Assembly: GCA_005777155.1 (NCBI GenBank)
Contig: SXNM01000091.1
Coordinates: 1 to 34,074, forward strand
From: Pseudomonadota bacterium
Lineage (GTDB): Bacteria > Myxococcota_A > UBA9042
Direction: 5' to 3'
Length of the DNA: 34,074 nt
The notes under the pieces are model-generated. The model searched no databases and was not told the origin of the DNA. It worked only from the letters and a program-made list of their open reading frames with translations. Positions 1-7,862 of this stretch are shown here, piece after piece. Position numbers and translations under genes: made by a program. Each line of letters opens with the position of its first letter. The stretch's first letter is position 1.

Positions 1-488
1 AGCTTGCCGTCGGAGTAGGTGCCTGCGCCGCCTTCGCCAAAGCAGAGGTTGGTCTCAGCGTCGAGATGGCCGTGGACGCGCAGGTCTCGCGCGCGAAGGT
101 TGCGGGTCTCGACCTCGGCGCCGCGCTCAAGGAGCAGGCACTGGACGCCAAAGTCAGCGTACTGCAGGGCCGCAAAGAGCCCCGCCGGGCCGCTGCCGAC
201 GATGATGGGCCGCAGGCCGTGCGCCGGACGGGCGAGGCGCCTCGGCCGCAACAACGGCGGCAGTTCGTCGGGAGGCAGCGCCTGTTGCCGCGTGCCATAG
301 CGGCATCGCAGGACCCACTGCGGGCGACGTCCGGCGCGGGCGTCGAGGCTGCGGCGCTCGACGCGAACAGCGCCGAGATCGCCGACGTCAAGGCCAGCGG
401 CGCGAGCGACCGCCTCGCGGAGTGCCTCATCGTCGGCCAGGGGGGGGGCGTCGCGGGCGATCGGCAGCGCGACCTGGACGGTGGCCAT
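1..488 (-). CDS. FAD-dependent dehydrogenase/oxidoreductase (COG2509-like), truncated at left edge
   Basis: Hand translation of the minus strand from ATG at 488: MATVQVALPIARDAPPLADDEALREAV...AHGLRPIIVGSGPAGLFAALQYADFGVQCLLLERGAEVETRNLRARDLRVHGHLDAETNLCFGEGGAGTYSDGK. It has a Rossmann VGSGPAGLFAA motif and FGEGGAGTYSDGK. The ORF runs off the window, so it is not in the supplied track. Confidence 0.88.
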   Translation of the reverse strand, partial: MATVQVALPIARDAPPLADDEALREAVARAAGLDVGDLGAVRVERRSLDARAGRRPQWVLRCRYGTRQQALPPDELPPLLRPRRLARPAHGLRPIIVGSGPAGLFAALQYADFGVQCLLLERGAEVETRNLRARDLRVHGHLDAETNLCFGEGGAGTYSDGK

Positions 489-496
489 GACCGGCG

Positions 497-1678
497 TCAG
501 CTTGCGCTCGCGATGGCGCCATCGAGCGCCCGCTGCAGCGCCGCGATGTCCGTGCGCAGTCCCGCCGGCACCTGCCAGGCCGTCACGATCGGGTGAGGGA
601 CGCCGGCTGCGAGTGGCCCCATCGTCTCGTCGGCGCCGACGGCGAGCGGCATAACCGCGACCGGGCTGCGCGCGATCAAGGGTTTCCGCTCCCACTGCAG
701 GGCCAGCGTGCCCTGGCGATCGGGCAGCTTTGGCGCCTCGCCAGGCGGCACCATCAGGTCGAGGTGGAGGCCGTCGGGCAGCGCGTGGAGGTGCAATGGA
801 GCCATCAGCGACGGGCCCCAGCCCTTGCCCATGCGGCCGGCGATGCTGGTGACTGCTGCCAGCGCGTCGTTGATCGGGAACATGAGCCGGGAGCCGGCGT
901 CGACGTTGCGCGCGGTGAAGCCGAAGGCCGTGACGTCGATTGGGCGCGCGGTGCGCAGGACGGCGCTGAGGTGGCCACGCTCGCCAAAATAGTGATGGAT
1001 GTCATGCAGCGCCCACGCGGTGTCGGCCTCGAAGGCGCCAAGCAGCCGACAAAGCGCTGGGAGCCCTTGCCCCCAGGGGTGATGACCGATCAGGGCATAC
1101 GTGTGCTCACAGGCCGGGAAGCGCCAGACGTTGCGCGGCCGCGTGACGGAGAGGGTGAGCAGGTCGCTGCCGGCGGCGATCGCTGGTTCGTCGACGGACG
1201 CGGTGACCGACGGCACGATCTGCACCACGTCTGCGTCGGGTTCGAGGTCGGCGAGCTCTGCCTCGACGTACGCCGCCAGGCCGGCCGCGGGGCCGCGAAA
1301 GTAGAGCGCCCGCCAGGGCCGCAGTGAGCTGGAGGCGGCCATGGCGCGGAGGGCGGCGACCCAAGCGATCACCACGTCCGGACCGCCGAGTGACGCCAAA
1401 GGCGCCGGCCAGCGCGCCGGGCCGAGGGCCGCACGGACCGACGACAGGTGCGGCGGCTCGATGTCGATCGCGACGACGACGCGGGGCGGCAGCAAGCTTG
1501 GCGCTGAGGGGCCCGAGGCACGGATCGCCAAGGCATCGCCGACCTCAAGCGCCACGGCGGCCTCCCCGACCGCGGTGCCGGTGGCGAAGAGCAGATCGAG
1601 CAGCGCAGGACGAAACAGCGTGACGTCTGCGTGGGCGTGGGCCAGGGCTTTGGCGGCGCGCTCAAGGTCGAAGGGCAT
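497..1678 (-). CDS. Uncharacterised protein, probably co-transcribed with the FAD dehydrogenase
   Basis: Minus ORF 497..2245 trimmed to ATG at 1678 (MPFDLERAAKALAHAHADVTLF...), because the 5' part is antisense to dtd. High GC3 in this frame. The stop lies 8 nt before the downstream start at 488. No family confidently recognised. Confidence 0.72.
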   Translation of the reverse strand: MPFDLERAAKALAHAHADVTLFRPALLDLLFATGTAVGEAAVALEVGDALAIRASGPSAPSLLPPRVVVAIDIEPPHLSSVRAALGPARWPAPLASLGGPDVVIAWVAALRAMAASSSLRPWRALYFRGPAAGLAAYVEAELADLEPDADVVQIVPSVTASVDEPAIAAGSDLLTLSVTRPRNVWRFPACEHTYALIGHHPWGQGLPALCRLLGAFEADTAWALHDIHHYFGERGHLSAVLRTARPIDVTAFGFTARNVDAGSRLMFPINDALAAVTSIAGRMGKGWGPSLMAPLHLHALPDGLHLDLMVPPGEAPKLPDRQGTLALQWERKPLIARSPVAVMPLAVGADETMGPLAAGVPHPIVTAWQVPAGLRTDIAALQRALDGAIASAS

Positions 1679-1805
1679 TGTGCTCCAGGTTGCAGTGCGC
1701 TGGCGACGCGGGCGCCGCTGGAGTATGGAGGCGGCTGACGCCGGGCGGCAAGCCCGGCGCGCCGGGCACATGCCGATCGCGGCCTGTCCCCGGCGGAGGG
1801 GGCGC

Positions 1806-2255
1806 ATGCGGGCGGTCGTGCAGCGGGTGCGCGAGGCGAGCGTCGTCGTCGACGGTCTGCAGGTCGGAGCGATCGGCCAGGGGCTGCTGGCGCTAGTCTC
1901 AGCGGGCCAAGGCGATGGCGCCGAAGACGCGGCCCACATCGCGGACAAGATCAGCGGACTGCGGGTCTTTGCCGACGAGGCGGGCAAGATGAACCTGGAC
2001 GTCCGAGCGGTCGGCGGCGCCGTCCTGCTGGTCTCACAATTCACGTTGCACGGCGACGTCCGGAAGGGTAGGCGGCCCGCGTTTCTGGAGGCGATGGAGC
2101 CCGAAGGGGCGCGGCGGCTGATCGAGGCGGTGGCGGCCAGGCTGCAGGCCGACGGAGTCCCCGTGGCGCAGGGCGTGTTCGGCGCCGACATGGCGGTGTG
2201 GCTCTGGAACGACGGCCCGGTGACGATCTTGATCGACTCCCGCAAGCTGTTCTAA
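1806..2255 (+). CDS. dtd: D-aminoacyl-tRNA deacylase
   Basis: MRAVVQRVREASVVVDGLQVGAIGQGLLALVSAGQGD...KISGLRVFADEAGKMNLDVRAVGGAVLLVSQFTLHGDVRKGRRPAF. Hallmark MRAVVQRV start, SQFTL and KGRRPAF motifs; 149 aa. Confidence 0.96.
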   Translation: MRAVVQRVREASVVVDGLQVGAIGQGLLALVSAGQGDGAEDAAHIADKISGLRVFADEAGKMNLDVRAVGGAVLLVSQFTLHGDVRKGRRPAFLEAMEPEGARRLIEAVAARLQADGVPVAQGVFGADMAVWLWNDGPVTILIDSRKLF

Positions 2256-2320
2256 GCGGGCGGCGAGAGCGCTGGCTGGGCCCTACGCGGCCGCGGCGCG
2301 GCGAGGCGGAGGAGGCAGAT

Positions 2321-3214
2321 ATGCGCAGCGAGATTGAGCGGCGCGTCCGGGTCGACGACGGCACAGAGCTGCGATCGTGGCGCCGTACGCACTCTGGGGC
2401 GACGCGGGAGCGGCGCGGGCTGCTGCTGGTCAGCGGCTTGCTCGGACACGTCGACGTCTTTGCCGCGCTCGAGGAGGCCCTCGACGACAGCTGGGACGTC
2501 TGCACTTGGCAGCTGCGCGGCAGCGATCGCACCGCCGGTGTGCCCGACGTCGACCTCGCGAGACACGCCGCCGACGGCCTCGAGGTGCTGCGCAGCCATG
2601 GCCTGCAGGGCACAGTCGTCCTTGGCTGGTCGACCGGGGCGCCCGTCGCCGCGGAGATGGTGAGCGTCGCGCCGGGCGCCTTTGCGGGGTTCGTGTCGGT
2701 CTGTGGCGTGTTTGGCGGGCCGGTGGGTCGGGTGATCCGCCGCTGGCTCTCTGGCGCCGCCGACGCCGGTCCTGTCGCCCTCGGTGTCGGGGCAGCCGTG
2801 GCGCGCGGTTGGCGGCTGCCCGGCTGGCTGGCTGAGACGACGCGCAGTCGCGTGGCGCTCGCTGGCCTGCGCGCGACGGGTCTGGTCGGCGAGTGCACAG
2901 ATCCGCGGGCGATCGGCGACCTGCTGGCCCGCTTCGCCCGCGTCGAGGCCGGACTCGTCGCGGCCAGTTGGTCGGCCTTGCTCGATCACTTGGCGCAAGC
3001 GCCGCGTGTGGAGATCGCCTTGCCGTCGCTGTGGCTGGCCGGGGCCCGCGATCCCTTGGCCGGGCCGATGGTGGCGCAGCTGGCGTCGGCGTCTGCGAGC
3101 GCGGCCGAGTTCCACACAATCCCCGGAGGCGGTCACCTGCTGCCGCTGGAGCAGCCCGAGCTCCTGGCATTGCGTCTGCAGCGCTGGGCCGAGCGCCTGC
3201 CGCCGCCCGGCTGA
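2321..3214 (+). CDS. Alpha/beta hydrolase
   Basis: ATG at 2321 (MRSEIERRVRVDDGTELRSW...). LLLVSGLLGHVDVF, nucleophile elbow GWSTG (2624-2638), C-terminal GGGHLLPLEQPE with the catalytic-type His. Confidence 0.85.
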   Translation: MRSEIERRVRVDDGTELRSWRRTHSGATRERRGLLLVSGLLGHVDVFAALEEALDDSWDVCTWQLRGSDRTAGVPDVDLARHAADGLEVLRSHGLQGTVVLGWSTGAPVAAEMVSVAPGAFAGFVSVCGVFGGPVGRVIRRWLSGAADAGPVALGVGAAVARGWRLPGWLAETTRSRVALAGLRATGLVGECTDPRAIGDLLARFARVEAGLVAASWSALLDHLAQAPRVEIALPSLWLAGARDPLAGPMVAQLASASASAAEFHTIPGGGHLLPLEQPELLALRLQRWAERLPPPG

Positions 3215-3232
3215 ACCCCGCGACGTCTGTGC

Positions 3233-4204
3233 TCAGATGGCAGCGAGGGCCCGCTCTGGGTCGAATTCGCCCCGCCCGAGCTCGCGCAAGATCGCGGTCC
3301 ACGTCTCAGGTAGCGGCTGCTGCCAGCCTCCGAGCTCGAAGAAACCGGCGTCTGGCGCGCGGTGCCAGCTGCGGGCGGCCCCGGTGGCAGGGTCTCGCAT
3401 GCCGAGCCGCGCGCTGTGCAGCGCGACCCGCGGGGCGGCAAGACCGGCCCGAGCGTCGGCGGCCAGGGGATCGCCGTAGCGCTGATCGCCGACGATGGGT
3501 CCGAGGGCGTAGGAGAGGTGGGCGCGCGCCTGATGGCTTCGCCCGGTCTCGAGGGTGATGGCGACCAGAGCGACGCCGCGCTCGGGGTCAAAGGCCAGCG
3601 GCAGCGCCCGGGTCGCTGCCGGTTGACCGCAAGGGTGTACCTCGACCCCCGCGTGGGGAGCCGGGCGCAGCGCCGCATCGATGCGCTGCGCGACAGGCGG
3701 CCGTAGGCAGCGCACCAGCGCCAAGTAGCCCCGCCCCACCTGTCGACGCGCCAAGGCGCGATCGAGGGCGGCGACGGCGTCGGGGTCGCGGCCAAAGCAG
3801 AGCAGGCCGCTGGTCTCACGGTCGAGGCGGTGCGACTCCGCCAGCTGCGGTCGGCCTTGGCCGCGCTGCAGGGCCTGAACCCGTCCGAGCAGGCTGTCTC
3901 CCCCAGCAGGACCTGGGACGGTCGGCAGTCCGGGCTGCTTGCAGACCACGAGCCAGCGGGCGTCTTCGTGCACGACGTCGAGGCTGAGGTCTGGGACGTC
4001 AGCTGCCGGCGCTGCCAACGTCCAGCGCAGCTCGGCGCCGGCGCGGGCGGTGTGCGCCAGGGTGCGCTCGCGTCGCCCATCGAGGAAGACGCCGCCGGCA
4101 TCAATCGCCCGCCGCGCGGCGCCACGGCTGATGTCGGCGAGGCGCGCCAACACGACGTCGAGCCGCAGTCCGTCCAGCTCGTCCGGAATCACGACAGGCG
4201 ACAT
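3233..4204 (-). CDS. RluA-family pseudouridine synthase
   Basis: Minus ORF trimmed to ATG at 4204: MSPVVIPDELDGLRLDVVLARLADISRGAARRAIDAGGVFLDGR (S4-like) and SHRLDRETSGLLCFGRD (HRLDxxTSG catalytic motif). Confidence 0.93.
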   Translation of the reverse strand: MSPVVIPDELDGLRLDVVLARLADISRGAARRAIDAGGVFLDGRRERTLAHTARAGAELRWTLAAPAADVPDLSLDVVHEDARWLVVCKQPGLPTVPGPAGGDSLLGRVQALQRGQGRPQLAESHRLDRETSGLLCFGRDPDAVAALDRALARRQVGRGYLALVRCLRPPVAQRIDAALRPAPHAGVEVHPCGQPAATRALPLAFDPERGVALVAITLETGRSHQARAHLSYALGPIVGDQRYGDPLAADARAGLAAPRVALHSARLGMRDPATGAARSWHRAPDAGFFELGGWQQPLPETWTAILRELGRGEFDPERALAAI

Positions 4205-4354
4205 GGGTCCTCGGCGGCCCGCCGGATGGGAGCCGCGCGGCGACCTCCACCCTGCCCGGCCCGAAGCATGGTGTCTAGCCACGGCGGGTTCGAACCGACC
4301 GCGGGTCAGCGGGCGCTTGAACCGGTGACCGATACTGTCTAAGGTTTGAAGTCT

Positions 4355-4371
4355 GGGTAAGGGTCTTACCC
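4355..4371. repeat. Perfect inverted repeat GGGTAAG-GGT-CTTACCC
   Basis: 7-bp arms with a 3-nt spacer in the divergent gap between the pseudouridine synthase start (4204) and the FG-GAP lipoprotein gene. No T-tract, so not an obvious intrinsic terminator. Confidence 0.7.
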
Positions 4372-4544
4372 GCGCGGACCGCATGCGACCCACTCGACGG
4401 AACACACTGAGGAGCGGCCAGGCCCGTCGCGCTGACGTCGTCCCGACACACCGACCCACAGACGACGCCGCTTGCCCGGCACGACCGCAGGTGGGCGCTG
4501 ACTCAGCCGTCGCCCGCAGCGACACCCGCCGGCGAGCGCCGGGC

Positions 4545-6752
4545 GTGGCCGTCGCGGCGCAGCCCCGCGTCCGTGGCGCGCTCGCTGGCGAACGTTGGGT
4601 CGCTTGGCCCTGGATCGTGCTCTGCGCGTTGGCGACGTTGGCCTGCGAGAACGGCGCATCATTAGCCGGATCGGCGACTTCCCCTACGGCCAAGGACGAC
4701 GCGGCCGTTGCCGACTCGCCGACAGCTGAGACTGCATCCGACGGCGCGGTCGCCGAAGCCGAAGCTCACCCAGGCGCCGCCGACCAGCGATCTGAAGACA
4801 CCGTGGACGTGGCAGGCTCCGTCGACAGCGACAGCGGCGGCGCGACAGACGGCGGGGCAGCCGGCGCCGACGCCGACGCCCTTGGCGATGCGCTGGAGGT
4901 CGCTGGCACCTCGGACGGCCTGCAGCTCGACAGCGACGGTGGCGACGCGATGCCCACCTTTGACGCGGTGGCCGACGGCGTCGTCGGCGCCGTCGGCGAC
5001 ATAGGTCCCGAAGTCGACAGCGCCGTCACCGGCGACGGCCCGGCCAGCGCCGATGCAGACAGCGCCGCGCCGACCGGCGATATCAGCGAAGGCGACGGCG
5101 GGACAGCGTCTGCGGAGGGGCCAGACGCTAGCGCAGGGCCGCCGTCCAACTCCGTCGCCATCCCAGTTGAGGTGACCACGTTGGCGTCCGCCGCGTTCGT
5201 CAATGTGACCAGCGAGTACGGGATCGACCCCGAGGTCAAACACGAGTTCTGCGTGGCCACAGGCGACTTCAACAGCGACGGCGTCGAGGACTTTGCGGTG
5301 ATCGAAGCCAAGACCCAGGTCCCTGTCATCCACGTGGTTCTCGTGCAGCCGCCGACGGTCAAGCACGTCTACAGCACCTTCGACAGCACCGCCAACAACG
5401 CCAAGCACGGCTGCAGCGCGGCCGATCTCGATGGCGACGGCAAGCTCGACCTCCTGATCGGCGGCCAATCCGGCGTGTCGTTGTACCGCGGCGACGGCAA
5501 TGGCGGCCTCGACGACGCCAGCGACTCCTGGCTGCCGGCGATCGCCGACTACGCGGCGCACAGCGTCGCCGCCGCCGACCTCGATGGCGACGGTGACCTC
5601 GACCTCTACGTCGGTGCGGGGATGATCCCTCCGCCGTGCAGCGGCCTCGAGTGCCAGTTCACCGCCACAGACTTGCTCTGCGCCTTCAATCCGCCGCCGC
5701 CCTCCCCGGCCCACCTCGACGATCGGGTCCTGTTGCGACAGGGTGGTCCTCCCCTCGTCGACGTCAGCGCTGCCTGGGGCGCGGCCAAAGGCGGCAGCCA
5801 CAGCATCGTCCAACCGTTGGACATCAACGGCGATCTCAAAGTCGACATGCTCGTCGGCGACGAGGCAGCCATGCCGCGCCTGCTCATCAACACGGGCACC
5901 TCCTTTCAGGCCTATGGCAAGGAGATCGGCCTGCATCCATTCGTCGCTGCCATGGGTTGGGCGGTCGGCGACTTCAATGGCGACGGCCTGCCCGACATCG
6001 CGCTCGCCGACGCCGGCCCGACCCCCGTCTTCTCCGCCTCGTCAGCTTCGCCCGGCAAGCCTCCGACCCTGACGGACATTGGCGGCAGCCTCGGGGTCTG
6101 GGGGCCGAGCTACGCCGCCAGCGCGTGGTCGCCACAGGTCGCCGACTTCGACCACGACGGTCGTGATGACCTCGCGCTCATGGTGGCGGTCAACATGTCG
6201 GCGCTGGAGCTGATGGGCTTCATCTCCGGCTGTACCATCGGCTTTGGCACGATGACCAATCCCTTCCTAGGCAAGCCGAGCACCGACATCCTGTACCTGC
6301 AGCAGCCAAACGGGCCGATGCAGGCCCTCGCCATGCCACCCTGGCCCTTCGCCCACGGCATGATCGCCGACCAGCGCGCCATCGACATCGACGGCGACGG
6401 CGACCTCGACCTAGTCCAGACGCGGCCCGGCCCATCGCTCTCGCCGGTGGCGCGGGTCCGCGTGTTGCGCAACGACCTGCCTAAGAAGGGCGACAGCCTC
6501 CGCGTGACGCTCGTCGGCAAAGGCGGCAACACAGCCGCCCTCGGCAGCCGGGTCACGGCGATGGTCGGCGGCCAGCTTCAGACGCGCTGGGCGTCCGGCA
6601 GCGGCGGCTTTGGCGGCGCTGCCGGACGCTTTCTCCACTTCGGCCTCGGCGGCGCCAAAGCCGCTCAGGCGGTCACGGTCCATTGGCCAGACGGCAGCAA
6701 GAAGATCCTCGGCGAGGTGGCCGCCGGGTCCATCGTCACCGCCACTTGGTGA
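4545..6752 (+). CDS. FG-GAP/VCBS-repeat lipoprotein with C-terminal ASPIC/UnbV-like domain
   Basis: Track ORF 4383..6752. GTG at 4545 is my preferred start because it gives a normal lipoprotein signal, VAWPWIVLCALATLAC|EN; ATG at 4383 is the alternative. Repeats DLDGDGKLDLLIG, DLDGDGDLDLYVG, DFNGDGLPDIALAD, DIDGDGDLDLVQTRPG. C-terminus GSRVTAMVGGQLQTRWASGSGGFGGAAGRFLHFGLGGAKAAQAVTVHWPDGSKK is ASPIC/UnbV-like. Confidence 0.88.
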   Translation: MAVAAQPRVRGALAGERWVAWPWIVLCALATLACENGASLAGSATSPTAKDDAAVADSPTAETASDGAVAEAEAHPGAADQRSEDTVDVAGSVDSDSGGATDGGAAGADADALGDALEVAGTSDGLQLDSDGGDAMPTFDAVADGVVGAVGDIGPEVDSAVTGDGPASADADSAAPTGDISEGDGGTASAEGPDASAGPPSNSVAIPVEVTTLASAAFVNVTSEYGIDPEVKHEFCVATGDFNSDGVEDFAVIEAKTQVPVIHVVLVQPPTVKHVYSTFDSTANNAKHGCSAADLDGDGKLDLLIGGQSGVSLYRGDGNGGLDDASDSWLPAIADYAAHSVAAADLDGDGDLDLYVGAGMIPPPCSGLECQFTATDLLCAFNPPPPSPAHLDDRVLLRQGGPPLVDVSAAWGAAKGGSHSIVQPLDINGDLKVDMLVGDEAAMPRLLINTGTSFQAYGKEIGLHPFVAAMGWAVGDFNGDGLPDIALADAGPTPVFSASSASPGKPPTLTDIGGSLGVWGPSYAASAWSPQVADFDHDGRDDLALMVAVNMSALELMGFISGCTIGFGTMTNPFLGKPSTDILYLQQPNGPMQALAMPPWPFAHGMIADQRAIDIDGDGDLDLVQTRPGPSLSPVARVRVLRNDLPKKGDSLRVTLVGKGGNTAALGSRVTAMVGGQLQTRWASGSGGFGGAAGRFLHFGLGGAKAAQAVTVHWPDGSKKILGEVAAGSIVTATW

Positions 6753-6879
6753 CCCGCAGCTCGACGCGACCGCGGTCGGCGCTGCCGCGCTGGATTCGCC
6801 TTGCGCGCCGACGGCTGGCCGACCGGTCTCAAGTGCGCTATGGTGGGGGCGTACGTTCTCGCGCCGCCGGAGTCGAAGT

Positions 6880-7626
6880 ATGACCTTCTCTGCCTTGACG
6901 CCTGGACTGCCCAGCGATCCGCTCGCGCCAAGCGGCGACGTCGATTGGGCGATCGAGCGTCATCGCGCGGTGATGGAGCTCGCGCTCGACGACCGGCTGC
7001 AAGGCCTCCTGGCGGCCCTCGAGGGCTTCGACGTCGCGCTCAGCGAGACGCCGAGCGCCGAGTTTGTCGGCGAAGACGATCTGGAGCTCCTCGACGAGGA
7101 CCCCGAATCTGTCGCTGAGGCCTTCGTCCGCGCCGAGTCCAGTGGCCTTGAGGAGATGGCGTCGGGCGCGACCATCGTGTTGTCAGGTACCGAGGTCAAG
7201 CGGCGAATTCGCCACAAGCAATCGATCATGCCGAGCCACATGGCGGCAGGCCTCTACGACGACGTGCGCGCGCTTTTCGAGATCGGCGATCGCGAGGGCG
7301 CGCTCATCTCGCTCGAACGCCTGGTAGTGGTGTCGCCGCTGACTCCGCAGGTCGAGTCCTTCCTTCACCACAACGAAGGGCGCCTGCTCGAGTACTATCA
7401 GGGGGTGTTCGGACCCTTCTCTCGCGTGCCGGCGCTGGTGCACAGCGAGCAGCGGATGCCCGCCAGCTACTACGCGCTCGACAAGATCCGCACCATCACC
7501 GAGATGGTGGACGGTCGGCGGAGCATCCAGAACATCCTGCTCTCGTCGGGCATGAGCCGCATTGAGGCCTGCGCCGTGATCTCGCAGCTGGTGCGGGCAG
7601 CCGCCATCGACGTCGGCCCAAAGTAG
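6880..7626 (+). CDS. Uncharacterised protein with possible C-terminal winged-helix-like segment
   Basis: ATG at 6880, MTFSALTPGLPSDPLAPSGDVDWAIERHRAV...; acidic middle. C-terminus TEMVDGRRSIQNILLSSGMSRIEACAVISQLVRAAAIDV resembles the terminal helical segment seen in DUF4388-type proteins. The family assignment is tentative. Confidence 0.75.
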   Translation: MTFSALTPGLPSDPLAPSGDVDWAIERHRAVMELALDDRLQGLLAALEGFDVALSETPSAEFVGEDDLELLDEDPESVAEAFVRAESSGLEEMASGATIVLSGTEVKRRIRHKQSIMPSHMAAGLYDDVRALFEIGDREGALISLERLVVVSPLTPQVESFLHHNEGRLLEYYQGVFGPFSRVPALVHSEQRMPASYYALDKIRTITEMVDGRRSIQNILLSSGMSRIEACAVISQLVRAAAIDVGPK

Positions 7627-7862
7627 CCTTCACCTTCGCGCCAGACCCAGCCGTCCCCTCACGGCCAGCTCTTCGCAGGGCCGCTGGTTAGCAGGGCGCG
7701 CATCGAGCGCAGCTTGCGAGGATGGGTGAGGGTGGCTTCGCGGCGGGCGCGGCGAGCTCGCAGCGGCTGGAACCAAGCGACGTCGACCGAGCCAGAGCCC
7801 CAAGTGCCGACAGCGCAGGTCGCCGCCGCCTCAGCGGGGCGGGGGGCCTTGGCGTCGCGCTA

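Noticed and set aside
4281-4325. tRNA-like T-loop GGTTCGAACC (4287-4296)
   Set aside because: Flanking bases do not form a 5-bp T-stem, and no acceptor, D or anticodon arms are apparent. It is only a 10-bp palindrome.
4662-5936. Minus ORF of 424 aa
   Set aside because: Antisense to the FG-GAP lipoprotein; open because of GNC-rich codons. Low-complexity translation with no domain.
7627-7862. Possible bidirectional terminator between convergent genes
   Set aside because: Only a weak 5-bp CCAGC/GCTGG stem with a long loop and no T-tract.
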